Shown here piece after piece: positions 17,401 through 25,705 of a stretch of DNA of 33,393 nt. The first letter of the stretch is position 1, and the number at the start of each line of letters is the position of its first letter. The translations under genes and the position numbers were made by a program. Origin of the DNA: NORP240 sp942492445 (GTDB taxonomy: Bacteria > Pseudomonadota > Gammaproteobacteria > Pseudomonadales > Pseudohongiellaceae); contig CALOEW010000038.1 in the NCBI GenBank assembly GCA_942492445.1, positions 1 through 33,393 on the forward strand, read 5' to 3'. The notes below the pieces were generated by a model. The model ran no database searches. It was not told where the DNA came from and saw only the letters and a program-made list of their open reading frames with translations.

Positions 17401-17620
17401 AACCTATCGATTTTACCCGTAGGGCAAGTATTCGGTCATGGGTTCTTCCCTTTATGCAATGATGTTAAAGTGCTCCAGCTTCAGGGCCGGTGGGCAATGT
17501 CCGCCCGGCCTGCTGGCGGCTTACCCATAGTAGGGCTCCGAACAGTGCCGCAGGGCCGGCTCACAGACCTTTGCCCGGTATTGATAAAGGCTGGAATCCC
17601 TGAGAAACCAGGAGTTTGTA

Positions 17621-18820
17621 GTGATCGCTGATTTCACGAAGGAAGAACTCGCCTTTCAACAGGAGGTGAGAAGTTTCCTGGAACGCGAATTCCCGGTTGC
17701 TATTCGGGAAAAAGTCAATAACAACATTAAACTGAACAAAGACGATTTCGTCCGCTGGCAGAAAATACTCAACAAGAAAGGCTGGATGGCTCCCAATTGG
17801 CCCGTAGAGTATGGAGGCACCGGTTGGAGTCCCGCCCAGAGGTATATTTTCAATCAGGAAATGGGTCGCATCGGTGCGCCCGAGCCAGTTGCATTTGGCG
17901 TCAATATGGTGGCACCGGTACTTATAGCCTATGGCAATGAGGAGCAGAAGAAGCGTTTCCTGCCGGACATATTGGAAAGCAGGACATGGTGGTGTCAGGG
18001 CTATTCCGAGCCCAATGCCGGTTCCGACCTGGCTTCCCTGAAGACTGCGGCAGTGCGGAATGGTGACCACTATACAGTGAATGGCACGAAGACCTGGAAC
18101 ACGCTGGGTCAGCACGCTGACTGGATCTTCTGCCTGGTGCGTACGGCCGACTCTGGCAGGCAGCAGGATGGAATAAGTTTTCTGCTGATCGACATGAAGT
18201 CGCCAGGCATCACTGTGAATCCCATAGTGCTGCTCGACGGCAGTCCCGAGGTCAATGAGGTTGTCTTCGACAACGTCAAGGTGCCTGTTGAAAACCTGGT
18301 CGGCGAGGAGAACAGCGGCTGGACCTATGCCAAAGTCCTGCTCACTCATGAACGTACCAGCATTGCCAGGGTCGCCTATACCAGGCGCCGCATCAATGAG
18401 TTGAAAGTTGCCAGTTGCGACCGTAAAGACGGCTTTGGATGCAGTCTGGCTGAGGATTCGGTTTTTGCCAGAAAAGTGGCGGAACTGGAAATTGACCTGT
18501 TGGCTCTCGAATACACAGAGCTGCGAACGCTGGCTGCGGTCGCTGTGGGCAAGGCGCCCGGACCGGAATCCTCTATTCTCAAGATCGTCGGCACCGAGAT
18601 TGCTCAGCAAGCTGATGAATTGTTCCTGGAAGTGGCGGATTATGACGCATTGCCTTTTGTGCCGGAACAGTTCGAAGAAGGATTTCAGGGTGAGCCTTTG
18701 GGTCAGGGATACCTGGCGTCAACGGCACTTGATTATTTCAACCACCGCAAATTCTCCATCTATGGCGGATCCAACGAAATCCAGAAAAACATCATCTGCA
18801 AGGCGGTGCTGGGCCTGTAA
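17621..18820 (+). CDS. Acyl-CoA dehydrogenase (catalytic-type subunit)
   Basis: An FAD-dependent acyl-CoA dehydrogenase of 399 residues that introduces the alpha,beta double bond. It has WCQGYSEPNAGSDLASLKT (FAD/substrate loop), WNTLGQHADWIFCLVRT and, at the end, IYGGSNEIQKNII. In the last motif the Glu used by short- and medium-chain enzymes is replaced (YGGS, not YEGT). Instead Glu244 in LTHERTSIA fits the isovaleryl-CoA dehydrogenase-like position. This pattern is known from heteromeric enzymes such as the mycobacterial FadE26-type subunits. The GTG start is preceded by AGGAG. It is first gene of the plus-strand operon running to 21896 and lies 59 bases from the second dehydrogenase. Confidence 0.88.
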   Translation: MIADFTKEELAFQQEVRSFLEREFPVAIREKVNNNIKLNKDDFVRWQKILNKKGWMAPNWPVEYGGTGWSPAQRYIFNQEMGRIGAPEPVAFGVNMVAPVLIAYGNEEQKKRFLPDILESRTWWCQGYSEPNAGSDLASLKTAAVRNGDHYTVNGTKTWNTLGQHADWIFCLVRTADSGRQQDGISFLLIDMKSPGITVNPIVLLDGSPEVNEVVFDNVKVPVENLVGEENSGWTYAKVLLTHERTSIARVAYTRRRINELKVASCDRKDGFGCSLAEDSVFARKVAELEIDLLALEYTELRTLAAVAVGKAPGPESSILKIVGTEIAQQADELFLEVADYDALPFVPEQFEEGFQGEPLGQGYLASTALDYFNHRKFSIYGGSNEIQKNIICKAVLGL

Positions 18821-18879
18821 CAATGGGTTGAATGTCGCAGGCAATCGTGGCTTGAAGCAACGAAACCGAGGTTGGAAAA

Positions 18880-20013
18880 GTGGATTTTTCGTTTACTGAC
18901 GAACAACGGATGCTGCGCGACAGTGTACGCAAGTTCGTACGCGAGAACTACGATTTCGGGACTCGAAGAGAAATTCTGTCCAGCGTTAATGGATTCAGTC
19001 AGGAGTATTGGAAACTGTTTGCTGAGTTGGGCTGGCTCATGGTTCCGTTCTGCGAAGAAGACGGTGGGCTCGGTGGCTCTGTGGTGGACTTGATGGTGAT
19101 AATGGAGGAACTGGGAAAGGGGTTGGTGGTGGAGCCCTATGTGCCCACTGCGGTTATGGCCGGGGGGTTGGTGAGTGCGCTGGGTAGCGCCGATCAGAAA
19201 CAGGAGCTGCTGCCAGCGCTGATGGGAGGGATTTGCAACTGGCCTGTGCCATCAGCGAACCGGAGAGTCGTTACAATCTCGCCAATGTGGCTGCTAGTGC
19301 TGTTACCAACGGTGGCAGAGTCATTATCAACGGGCAAAAACTGGCGGTATTAAATGGTGCCAGGGCTGACCGTTTGCTGGTTGTCGCCCGCAGCTCAGGT
19401 TCTCAATTCGACCGGGAGGGCATATCTGTTTTCCTGGTTGATGCCAATATCGAAAGGCATCCTGCGTCGAGGCTATACTTGCGTTGACGGTCACCCCGCA
19501 GCGGCAATTGAATTCAACGATGTCGACATCGATGCAGGTGACTGCCTGGGTGCTCAGGGGGAGGCCCTGGCAGCGATTGAAAATGTAGTGGATTTGGCGA
19601 CAGTCGCTGTGGCATCAGAGGCAGTTGGTGCCCTGGATCAATTGCTGGAAAAAACAGTGGATTACTGCAAAACCCGCAAGCAGTTTGGAGTACCGATAGG
19701 AACCTTTCAGGCACTGCAGCATCGCATGGCTGATATGTTTATAGAATGTCAGCTGGCCCGCTCCATCGTCATGATGGCGGCAATGAAGCTGGACAGCAGT
19801 ATTAGCAATCGTGCAAAGGCAAAAGCCGTATCGGCAGCAAAGAGTCGAATTGGTAGAGCGATTCGGAATGTGGGACAGGATGCTTTGCAATTGCATGGTG
19901 GGATCGGCATGACTGATGAGCTCGATGTAGCGCACCTGTTTAAACGGGTAACGTCTATCGAAACCCTGTTTGGAAACACAGACTTCCATACCCGCCGATT
20001 TGCCGCGCTTTAG
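18880..20013 (+). CDS. Acyl-CoA dehydrogenase, partner-type (two compensating frameshifts)
   Basis: A second acyl-CoA dehydrogenase of about 377 residues after correction. The N-terminal part (MDFSFTDEQRMLRDSVRKFV) and the C-terminal part (YCKTRKQFGVPIGTFQALQHRMADM, ALQLHGGIGMTDELDVAHLFKRV) share one frame. The middle (LACAISEPESRYNLANVAASA) is in another. A missing G at 19228-19230 and an extra A at 19453-19455 explain both shifts and restore GGDLQLACAISEP and NIEGILRRG. These are more likely sequence errors than mutations, because the reconstructed protein is intact. The product probably pairs with the upstream dehydrogenase as a heterotetramer. The GTG start has GAGG and GGAA just upstream. 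Confidence 0.85.
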
Positions 20014-20021
20014 ACCGACTT

Positions 20022-20732
20022 ATGAGTGAACTGATTTTCGTCCGCCATGGTCAGGCTTCATTCGGGGCCGAAACCTACGACAAGCTCAGCCAGGCAGGTA
20101 TCGAGCAGGTCCGGCAACTGTCCCGGCACTGGCAGGAACTCGGTGAATCTTTTCATCATCTTTATGCCGGAGAATTGCGTCGACAGCAGGAAACCGCGTC
20201 CGCGTTGCTTCTCCATATTGAAGAACCGCATCGTAAAATCAAGGTCAACCCCTCTTTCAATGAATACTCTGGTGATCCCCTTATTACCATCTACCTGCGT
20301 GACCATGCTCGCGAAGGTGGATTCAGTGACGACCTGTGTCTGCCCATAGCCGATGAACGGTTGTTTCAGAAAGTCTTTGAAGCGGCAACAGCAAGGTGGA
20401 TAAGAGGCGAATTGATTCCGACTGCAGCCGATCAAGAATTCGAGCCGTGGCGGGATTTCCAGGTACGTGTTCACAACGCCATAGACGAATTGATGGAGAC
20501 ACACCGGAATGGCAGCAGAGTGCTCATTTCCACGTCCGGGGGTGTGATAGCATTGGCGTTGCAACGTGCGCTGGGTATGCCGGATGAGCAGGTTATCGCC
20601 ACCAACTGGATGGTGCATAACAGTTCGGTGTCCCGAATTCGATATGGCAACGGCAGAATTTCCCTAACCATGTTCAATAATCTTGCGCACCTGGAAAAGC
20701 CACAATTGCGGCACATGGTGACTTATCGATAG
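20022..20732 (+). CDS. Histidine phosphatase family protein
   Basis: A phosphoglycerate-mutase-like protein of 236 residues. The N-terminus LIFVRHGQASFG gives the phospho-accepting His9. SAGELRR-type and FNEYSGDPL segments follow. At the usual second catalytic His the sequence reads VLISTSGGVIALAL, with Ser in its place, so activity may differ from classical family members. It begins 8 bases after the second dehydrogenase stop and lies 30 bases before the phosphotransferase, so it is within the same operon. It might remove phosphate from a pathway intermediate or regulate the kinase product. Both ideas are inference. Confidence 0.82.
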   Translation: MSELIFVRHGQASFGAETYDKLSQAGIEQVRQLSRHWQELGESFHHLYAGELRRQQETASALLLHIEEPHRKIKVNPSFNEYSGDPLITIYLRDHAREGGFSDDLCLPIADERLFQKVFEAATARWIRGELIPTAADQEFEPWRDFQVRVHNAIDELMETHRNGSRVLISTSGGVIALALQRALGMPDEQVIATNWMVHNSSVSRIRYGNGRISLTMFNNLAHLEKPQLRHMVTYR

Positions 20733-20762
20733 GCAATCTACCGAAGTAAGGAAAGAAATGGG

Positions 20763-21896
20763 ATGCCTCAGATCAGAAGCTCCCTAACAATGTACGATGC
20801 GGAAAAGGCAGCAGTGGTGGCAGACACGACCCTGATGGATAGAGCAGGTGAGATTCGTCATGGCGAAGAGCTTGATTCGGGGAGACTGAAGGAATATCTG
20901 CGCCCGACCCTCGGTGGCCAGGTGGACAGACTGGAAATCAGGCAGTTTCCAGGTGGATTTTCCAATCTTACCTATCTGATCAGCTGTGGTGACAACAAGT
21001 GGGTTTTGAGGCGGCCTCCATTTGGCAGCAAGGTTAAGTCAGCCCATGACATGTCCCGGGAATACCGTATCCTCGATGCATTGAAGGACGTATTTCCCTA
21101 TGGCCCGAGGCCTGTGCTTTTTTGTGATGATCAATCTGTACTCGGCTGTGATTTTTACCTGATGAACTATATTCAGGGGCTGGTGATTCGCCAGGATTAT
21201 CCAGCGGGTCTGAACCTGTCGCCACAGTTCGTGCGTCAGCAATTGCTCAATTTTTTCGACGTGTTGAGTGAATTGCATGCAGTCGACCTGCGGGAGGCGG
21301 GTCTTGAAGATTTCGGTCGGCCTGAAGGTTACGTTCAGCGGCAGGTTGAAGGTTGGAGCCGGCGCTGGGAAGCAGCAGTGACTCCGGATACCGTCAACAT
21401 GGATGCGGTAATCCGCTGGTTACAGGATAATATGCCCGGGGAAAGTGGTATGGCCAGTGTGATCCACAATGATTACAAGCTGGATAATGTGATTTTTTCC
21501 CTTGAGGATCCTCTTAAGGTGATCGGCGTACTGGACTGGGAAATGTCGACGGTGGGCGACCCGCTTATGGACCTGGGTTGCACGCTGGCCTACTGGGTCC
21601 AGAAAAGCGATCCCGAGTGGTTACGTGAATACCGCACAATGCCCAGTGATGCGGTGGGGGCACCGACCCGTAAAGAGATCGTTATGCGCTTCCGTGAGCG
21701 TACCGGCTTGTCAGTGGACTACTTTCCTTTCTACTTCTGCTTCGGTCAGTTTCGGCTGGCTGTCATTGGCCAGCAGATCTATTACCGCTTTTATCACGGG
21801 GTGACCCGGGACCAGCGCTTTCGTATGATGGTCGATAAGACTCATATACTCAAACAGATGTGCGATCTGATTATCAGCGGGAAGGTCACCAGCTAG
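20763..21896 (+). CDS. ACAD10/11-like phosphotransferase (APH family)
   Basis: An aminoglycoside-phosphotransferase-fold kinase of 377 residues. QFPGGFSNLTYLISCGDNKWVLRRPPFG is the nucleotide-binding lobe. HNDYKLDNVIF near residue 236 holds the catalytic Asp, and LDWEMSTVGDPLMDLG near 258 the metal-binding Asp. This subfamily is fused to acyl-CoA dehydrogenases in ACAD10 and ACAD11. As LvaA in the levulinate pathway it phosphorylates 4-hydroxyacyl-CoA, so its place beside two dehydrogenases suggests a similar role. The start at 20763 follows AAGGAAAG. It is the last gene of the operon; a palindromic repeat follows at 21913 and may end transcription. Antibiotic modification is unlikely given context. 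Confidence 0.87.
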   Translation: MPQIRSSLTMYDAEKAAVVADTTLMDRAGEIRHGEELDSGRLKEYLRPTLGGQVDRLEIRQFPGGFSNLTYLISCGDNKWVLRRPPFGSKVKSAHDMSREYRILDALKDVFPYGPRPVLFCDDQSVLGCDFYLMNYIQGLVIRQDYPAGLNLSPQFVRQQLLNFFDVLSELHAVDLREAGLEDFGRPEGYVQRQVEGWSRRWEAAVTPDTVNMDAVIRWLQDNMPGESGMASVIHNDYKLDNVIFSLEDPLKVIGVLDWEMSTVGDPLMDLGCTLAYWVQKSDPEWLREYRTMPSDAVGAPTRKEIVMRFRERTGLSVDYFPFYFCFGQFRLAVIGQQIYYRFYHGVTRDQRFRMMVDKTHILKQMCDLIISGKVTS

Positions 21897-21912
21897 GGTC
21901 ATCCGATCCTTT

Positions 21913-21968
21913 AGGGAACCTCTGATTAAGTCCCACAATGCTCAGCGGGACTTAACCGGAGGTTCCTT
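21913..21968. repeat. Dispersed palindromic repeat, full-length copy
   Basis: GGAACCTCTGATTAAGTCCC at 21915-21934 pairs with GGGACTTAACCGGAGGTTCC at 21947-21966 across a 12-base loop, with two mismatches. It sits between the convergent phosphotransferase and MFS genes and contributes the first two bases of the MFS stop codon. It has no long T run. It is the best copy in the window; related copies are at 2471, 13036 and 23366. Confidence 0.85.
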
Positions 21969-23400
21969 ACCCTCCACGGGTTTCTTCCATCACATCCTGA
22001 TGTCCAACACCTGCAGGAGATACAACCTTGTTCCGGGTTCGGGCAAGGCGCTGGAATTCACGACTCATCAAGTAGGCGCTCAGAGCGGAGATCAGCGCAA
22101 ACCCGGAAAGAATAAGAAACACCTGCGACCAGCCAAGAAAATCCGACAGGTAACCAGCGCTGAAGGCGGCGATTGCGCCGCCGATATAGCCCAGTCCATC
22201 GATGATGCCGGTGCAGGAGCCGGCACCCTTGGGGCCGGCGATATCCAGAGTGAGGCAGCCGCTGCTCATCGAATAAGGGCCAAGCAGAAAAAAGCCGCTG
22301 GCGCCCAGGTAAATCATCAACAGGTTGAAATCCGGCGAGTCGGAGCTGCTATGCAGGGCGATTAACGCCAGAAAGACAACCAGGCACAACAGCATGATCC
22401 ACATGGTCCTGGCACGATCTCCATTATTGGCATAATGGTCTGTGTACCAGCCGATAAAAACCGTTCCGATCACGCCAAGAAACGGGAAAATGGCAGATTG
22501 AAGAATTGCCGCACTGGCACCGAGTCCGATATCGAAAAGAAACTTGGGGGTCCAGAAGAAAAACACCGAACGCAGCAGGGTAGTAAGAAAACTGAATAGC
22601 AGCAGTTGACGGTAAATCGGCATCCTCAGCAGCGTTTTAAGTATAGTCTGAATCTCAAGCTTGCTTTCATCGCCATAATCCGCCAGTTGCTTTTTCCCGG
22701 CTGCACTGCGCCCGAAAGAGACGCCGGGCACCACCACCTGTGGGTCGCTTCTTGAAGCCATGATTGACCATACAAAAATGCCGCTTAGGACCAGAGCCGG
22801 GTAGACGAAAAGACCTTGCCAGGCGACTCCCAGAGTAACGAGTAAACCCGCAAAAAGCGTGGCAGCTACGCCTCCGAACTGAAAGTTGATGCTGATCAGT
22901 CCCATAACCGTTCCGTTGCGCTCCGGCGGATACCAGTTGCCGATGGTTTTGGTAAGGCCACCCCAACCCATGGACAGGAAATAGCGACAGAAGCACCACA
23001 CCACGATAAAAGCCGTCAGACTTGCAGACAGCGAGAAAATCAGGTTCCAGAAAATGGCACCTCCCATGCCGATGAGGAAAATACGCCGGCCCCCCACCTT
23101 GTCAGCCAGAGGACCATTGATGAATTTACCGATGGCATAGGCGATTTCAGACAACGAAGCAATCAAGCCAAGTTGAGTGTTTGAATAACCGAATTCCTGC
23201 TCCAGCAGTGGAAAGGCGGCCGACAGATTTCCTCGGCACAGGTAGTAGCCCACATACCCCAACAACATCACCCAGAAAGTGGAAACTCGCCAGCGCAGCA
23301 GTCGGCGATGCTGCTCTCTGGTTACCGGTTGGTACTGGCCATTTTCTTCGCTGTAGAAGATCAACAGAACCTCTGATTGAGTCTCAAACCACTCTCGCAT
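21967..23400 (-). CDS. MFS transporter, organophosphate:phosphate antiporter (GlpT/UhpT-like) family
   Basis: A 12-helix transporter of 477 residues. VSTFWVMLLGYVGYYLCRGNLSAAFPLL is the characteristic start of the OPA family, which includes GlpT, UhpT and PgtP; the GYVGYYLCR segment carries its conserved Arg. MGWGGLTKTIGNWYPPERNGTVMG is the family's second signature. Later helices include FFFWTPKFLFDIGLGASAAI and DIAGPKGAGSCTGIIDGLGYIGG. The substrate is probably a phosphorylated metabolite exchanged for phosphate. The ATG at 23400 lies next to a copy of the dispersed repeat and its first codons derive from it, so the true start may be a little downstream. The stop codon is also completed by a repeat copy. 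Confidence 0.86.
   Translation of the reverse strand: MREWFETQSEVLLIFYSEENGQYQPVTREQHRRLLRWRVSTFWVMLLGYVGYYLCRGNLSAAFPLLEQEFGYSNTQLGLIASLSEIAYAIGKFINGPLADKVGGRRIFLIGMGGAIFWNLIFSLSASLTAFIVVWCFCRYFLSMGWGGLTKTIGNWYPPERNGTVMGLISINFQFGGVAATLFAGLLVTLGVAWQGLFVYPALVLSGIFVWSIMASRSDPQVVVPGVSFGRSAAGKKQLADYGDESKLEIQTILKTLLRMPIYRQLLLFSFLTTLLRSVFFFWTPKFLFDIGLGASAAILQSAIFPFLGVIGTVFIGWYTDHYANNGDRARTMWIMLLCLVVFLALIALHSSSDSPDFNLLMIYLGASGFFLLGPYSMSSGCLTLDIAGPKGAGSCTGIIDGLGYIGGAIAAFSAGYLSDFLGWSQVFLILSGFALISALSAYLMSREFQRLARTRNKVVSPAGVGHQDVMEETRGG
23366..23385. repeat. Dispersed repeat, single-arm copy at the MFS start
   Basis: AGAACCTCTGATTGAGTCTC differs from the consensus arm GGAACCTCTGATTAAGTCCC at three positions. 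No facing arm is evident nearby. It lies within codons 6-12 of the MFS gene as called, in the same orientation as the left arm of the copy at 21913. Confidence 0.6.
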
Positions 23401-24089
23401 GTCTGCCGGGAGTTACTGCGAGGCGCCGTGTGCAGGAAGGGCTGCTTCCCTGCCGTTCAGGGCGCCGACACAGCGGTGCCCGACAGGCCCCGCCCGGAGG
23501 GGCCCACAGACATGCTCGCTGGCTTCGTTGGAAGCGCCTTGACAGGCCGACGCGATCCGGCGGCAATGCACCTCGCCAGCAGACTTGTCTGAAAACCGGA
23601 GCACTACGGGGAATGCTCTCAGGTTCCCGTGGTGACTTTGCGTCCTCTGTGCCTGCGGTTCCTTGTTGGCAGCCGTCTCGGGCGGGTAAGCGGTCCGTGC
23701 TGATACACCTGGCAAGCATAGAGTCGAGTGTCGAAAAAGTCCACAGAAACAGGAGTAGCGGTGGCTTGACAGGGCGACAGTCAACTCCGCCTGCTGCTGC
23801 CGGCATGAAGTGCTGCAACCCGCCCCATTCAACCGGTTGCGGGTTGCTGTGCTTGCGGTGAAGCCCTACCATCCGACGCCAAACGGTTACCCTCCTTCGG
23901 AGGCGGTTGCTACACTGGAGTTTTACGCTACCGGTGATGTTGCGGCAGCGCAGGAGGGTAGTATCAGGCCAGGCAGCACAAAAGCACTTTGTTTCATCAA
24001 TTTCAAATGTTAAGTTACTTCCCCGGTGCGGTCCGTCTGCAATCAACCCAGAGTTGCCCCAAGAGCAGCAAGTACAGAGTTTTCAGTTA
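23401..24089. other. Hairpin-rich intergenic region, no gene recognised
   Basis: About 690 bases between the divergent MFS and membrane-synthase genes. Long frames exist on both strands (for example 23384-24046 minus), but they are rich in Arg, Cys and Pro and look like GC-rich noise. Hairpins seen: GGAAG-GGCTG-CTTCC (23435-23449), GGCCCC-7-GGGGCC (23486-23504) and CCTCC-TTC-GGAGG (23891-23903). A structured RNA or the remains of a small element is possible; nothing decisive is visible. Confidence 0.4.
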
Positions 24090-24737
24090 ATGACACCTTC
24101 TCATCACGCGCTTTTTCGTACGACAATTCTTTGTGTCGCCTTTGTCAGTGGTTTCTGCATAATGACCATCGAGTTGCTGGGCGGTCGCATACTTTCACCC
24201 TATTTCGGAAGCAGTGTTTATGTTTGGGGAAGTATCATCACGGTGTTCATGTTGTCTCTGTCATTCGGATATCTGATCGGTGGCAGGCTTTCGATGCGCA
24301 ACCCCAATCCGGTTACCTATGCCATTTTTTTCGTCTCAGCGGCGATACTGATCCTGCCTCTGGTGTTATTTGCCGAACCCATTATGGAAGAGGTGTTTCT
24401 GGTCATTGAGGATCCTCGATACGGGTCGCTTCTGGCGTCCATGCTGCTGTTTTTCGTCCCCACCGCCATTCTTGGCATGATCTCACCCTATTCCATCCGC
24501 CTGCTGGTGCGAAATGAGGAACACAGCGGACATATAGCCGGGCAACTGTACTTTGTGTCGACAATCGGCAGCGCGCTCGGCACCCTGGGCACGTCGTTCT
24601 ACTTTGTCCTCTGGTTTGAAGTAAATTCCATCCTCTGGGGGGTTATCCTGGGTCTTATAACGGCCGGCGCCACGGTATTGGGGATCTATCACCTGCCACA
24701 TCGAGCCTCAACAGGAGTACAACATTATGAGACCTAG
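24090..24737 (+). CDS. Membrane half of a fused MFS/spermidine-synthase-like protein
   Basis: A protein of 215 residues with about six helices, matching the N-terminal membrane part of the fused MFS/spermidine synthase family. FVSGFCIMTIELLGGRILSPYFGSSVYVWGSIITVFMLSLSFGYLIGGRL is the family's typical first pair of helices, containing the conserved Glu and Arg. FFVPTAILGMISPYSIRLL and GQLYFVSTIGSALGTLGTSFYFV follow. The gene overlaps the catalytic half by 11 bases in another frame. The start at 24090 was chosen because upstream codons are hydrophilic and dissimilar; no strong ribosome binding site is seen. The substrate of this family is not established. Confidence 0.8.
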   Translation: MTPSHHALFRTTILCVAFVSGFCIMTIELLGGRILSPYFGSSVYVWGSIITVFMLSLSFGYLIGGRLSMRNPNPVTYAIFFVSAAILILPLVLFAEPIMEEVFLVIEDPRYGSLLASMLLFFVPTAILGMISPYSIRLLVRNEEHSGHIAGQLYFVSTIGSALGTLGTSFYFVLWFEVNSILWGVILGLITAGATVLGIYHLPHRASTGVQHYET

Positions 24738-25669
24738 TCAGGAATACGACCGGGCGCTTCGACGGGCTATTATACTGTTGTCGGCACTGGCGGTGCTGCT
24801 GCTGATTCCACTGCTGTTTTCAGTTTCCGTCAATGCCGAAGTAATCCACGAAGAACGCTCCCTGTATCGGGATATCACAGTTGTGCAGAACGGCCCCCGT
24901 CGCTGTCTGATTTTCAATATACGGATTGGAGACAGAAATCAGACCTGCGTCGATGTGGACGATCCGGACAAACTCGTGTTTTCCTATACGCGAATGAGCT
25001 TCGCCGGCCTGCTGGTGCAGCCCCGGCCGCAGCGTATTCTGGTGGCGGGGCTGGGCGGAGGCAGTATCCCGATGACGCTTGCAGACCTGTTTCCAGAGGC
25101 CAGGATAGACGTCGTGGAGATAGACCAGGCAGTCTACAATGTGGCGAAAGAGTTTTTTTTCTTTCAAGAGAACGACAATATGTCGGTCGCTGTCATGGAT
25201 GCCAGGGTATTTGTCAAACGGGCTGAACTTGAGGGAATGAAATACGACTACATCGTGCTTGACGCTTTCACCGGTGACTATATTCCCGAACATCTTCTGA
25301 CTCGTGAGTTTCTGCAGGAAGTGCAGGGTATACTCACGCCGGATGGAGTGCTGGTGGCAAATACCTTCTCCACCAGCCGGTTCTACGACCATGAGTCAGT
25401 GACATATCAGACCGTGTTTGGGGAATTTTTCAATTTCAAGCTTCCTTCCTCCGGCAACCGAATCATTATCACAGCGCTGCAGCCATTGCCCGCGCGCGGT
25501 GAACTGATGATCCGCGCCCAGGATTTTTCCGAGCGGCTGAAGAAATACGACATACCGATATTGGAATACCCTCCGCGCCTGTCGACGGCAGTTGACTGGG
25601 ATATGAGCAGGCAAGTGCTCACCGACCAGTTTTTCGCCGGCGAATCTGCTGAGAGACAACCGACGTTAA
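24727..25669 (+). CDS. Spermidine-synthase-like catalytic half with one N-terminal helix (one frameshift)
   Basis: A protein of about 313 residues. One membrane helix (AIILLSALAVLLLIPLLFSVSV) anchors a SpeE-like methyltransferase-fold domain. ILVAGLGGGSIPMTLADLFPEARIDVVEID is the cofactor-binding motif, and YIVLDAFTGDYIPEHLLTREFLQEV the catalytic region. The ATG has AGGAG 8 bases upstream and overlaps the end of the membrane half, so translation is coupled. One extra T in the run at 25630-25634 shifts the tail; corrected, it reads LTDQFSPANLLRDNRR and stops at 25669, matching the usual family ending. Uncorrected, it would run 200 bases into the convergent gene. It probably transfers an aminopropyl-like group or a related moiety; substrate unknown. 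Confidence 0.8.
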
Positions 25670-25705
25670 CCCTGCCCGGTTCCAGGCAGATTTCAGGTGA
25701 AGCTA

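Noticed and set aside
17484..17514. GC-rich inverted repeat (GGCCGG ... CCGGCC) before the first dehydrogenase
   Set aside because: Short stem with an imperfect interior and no T run; not convincing as terminator or operator.
22885..22898. Fnr-like sequence TTGATGCTGATCAG
   Set aside because: It lies deep inside the MFS coding region on the opposite strand to any nearby start and mismatches the last base.
23181..23861. 226-codon open frame on the plus strand
   Set aside because: Overlaps the MFS start on the other strand, has no ribosome binding site, and is Arg/Pro/Ser-rich like GC-rich noise.
23384..24046. 220-codon open frame on the minus strand
   Set aside because: No family features, atypical Cys/Arg/Trp composition, and no start signal.
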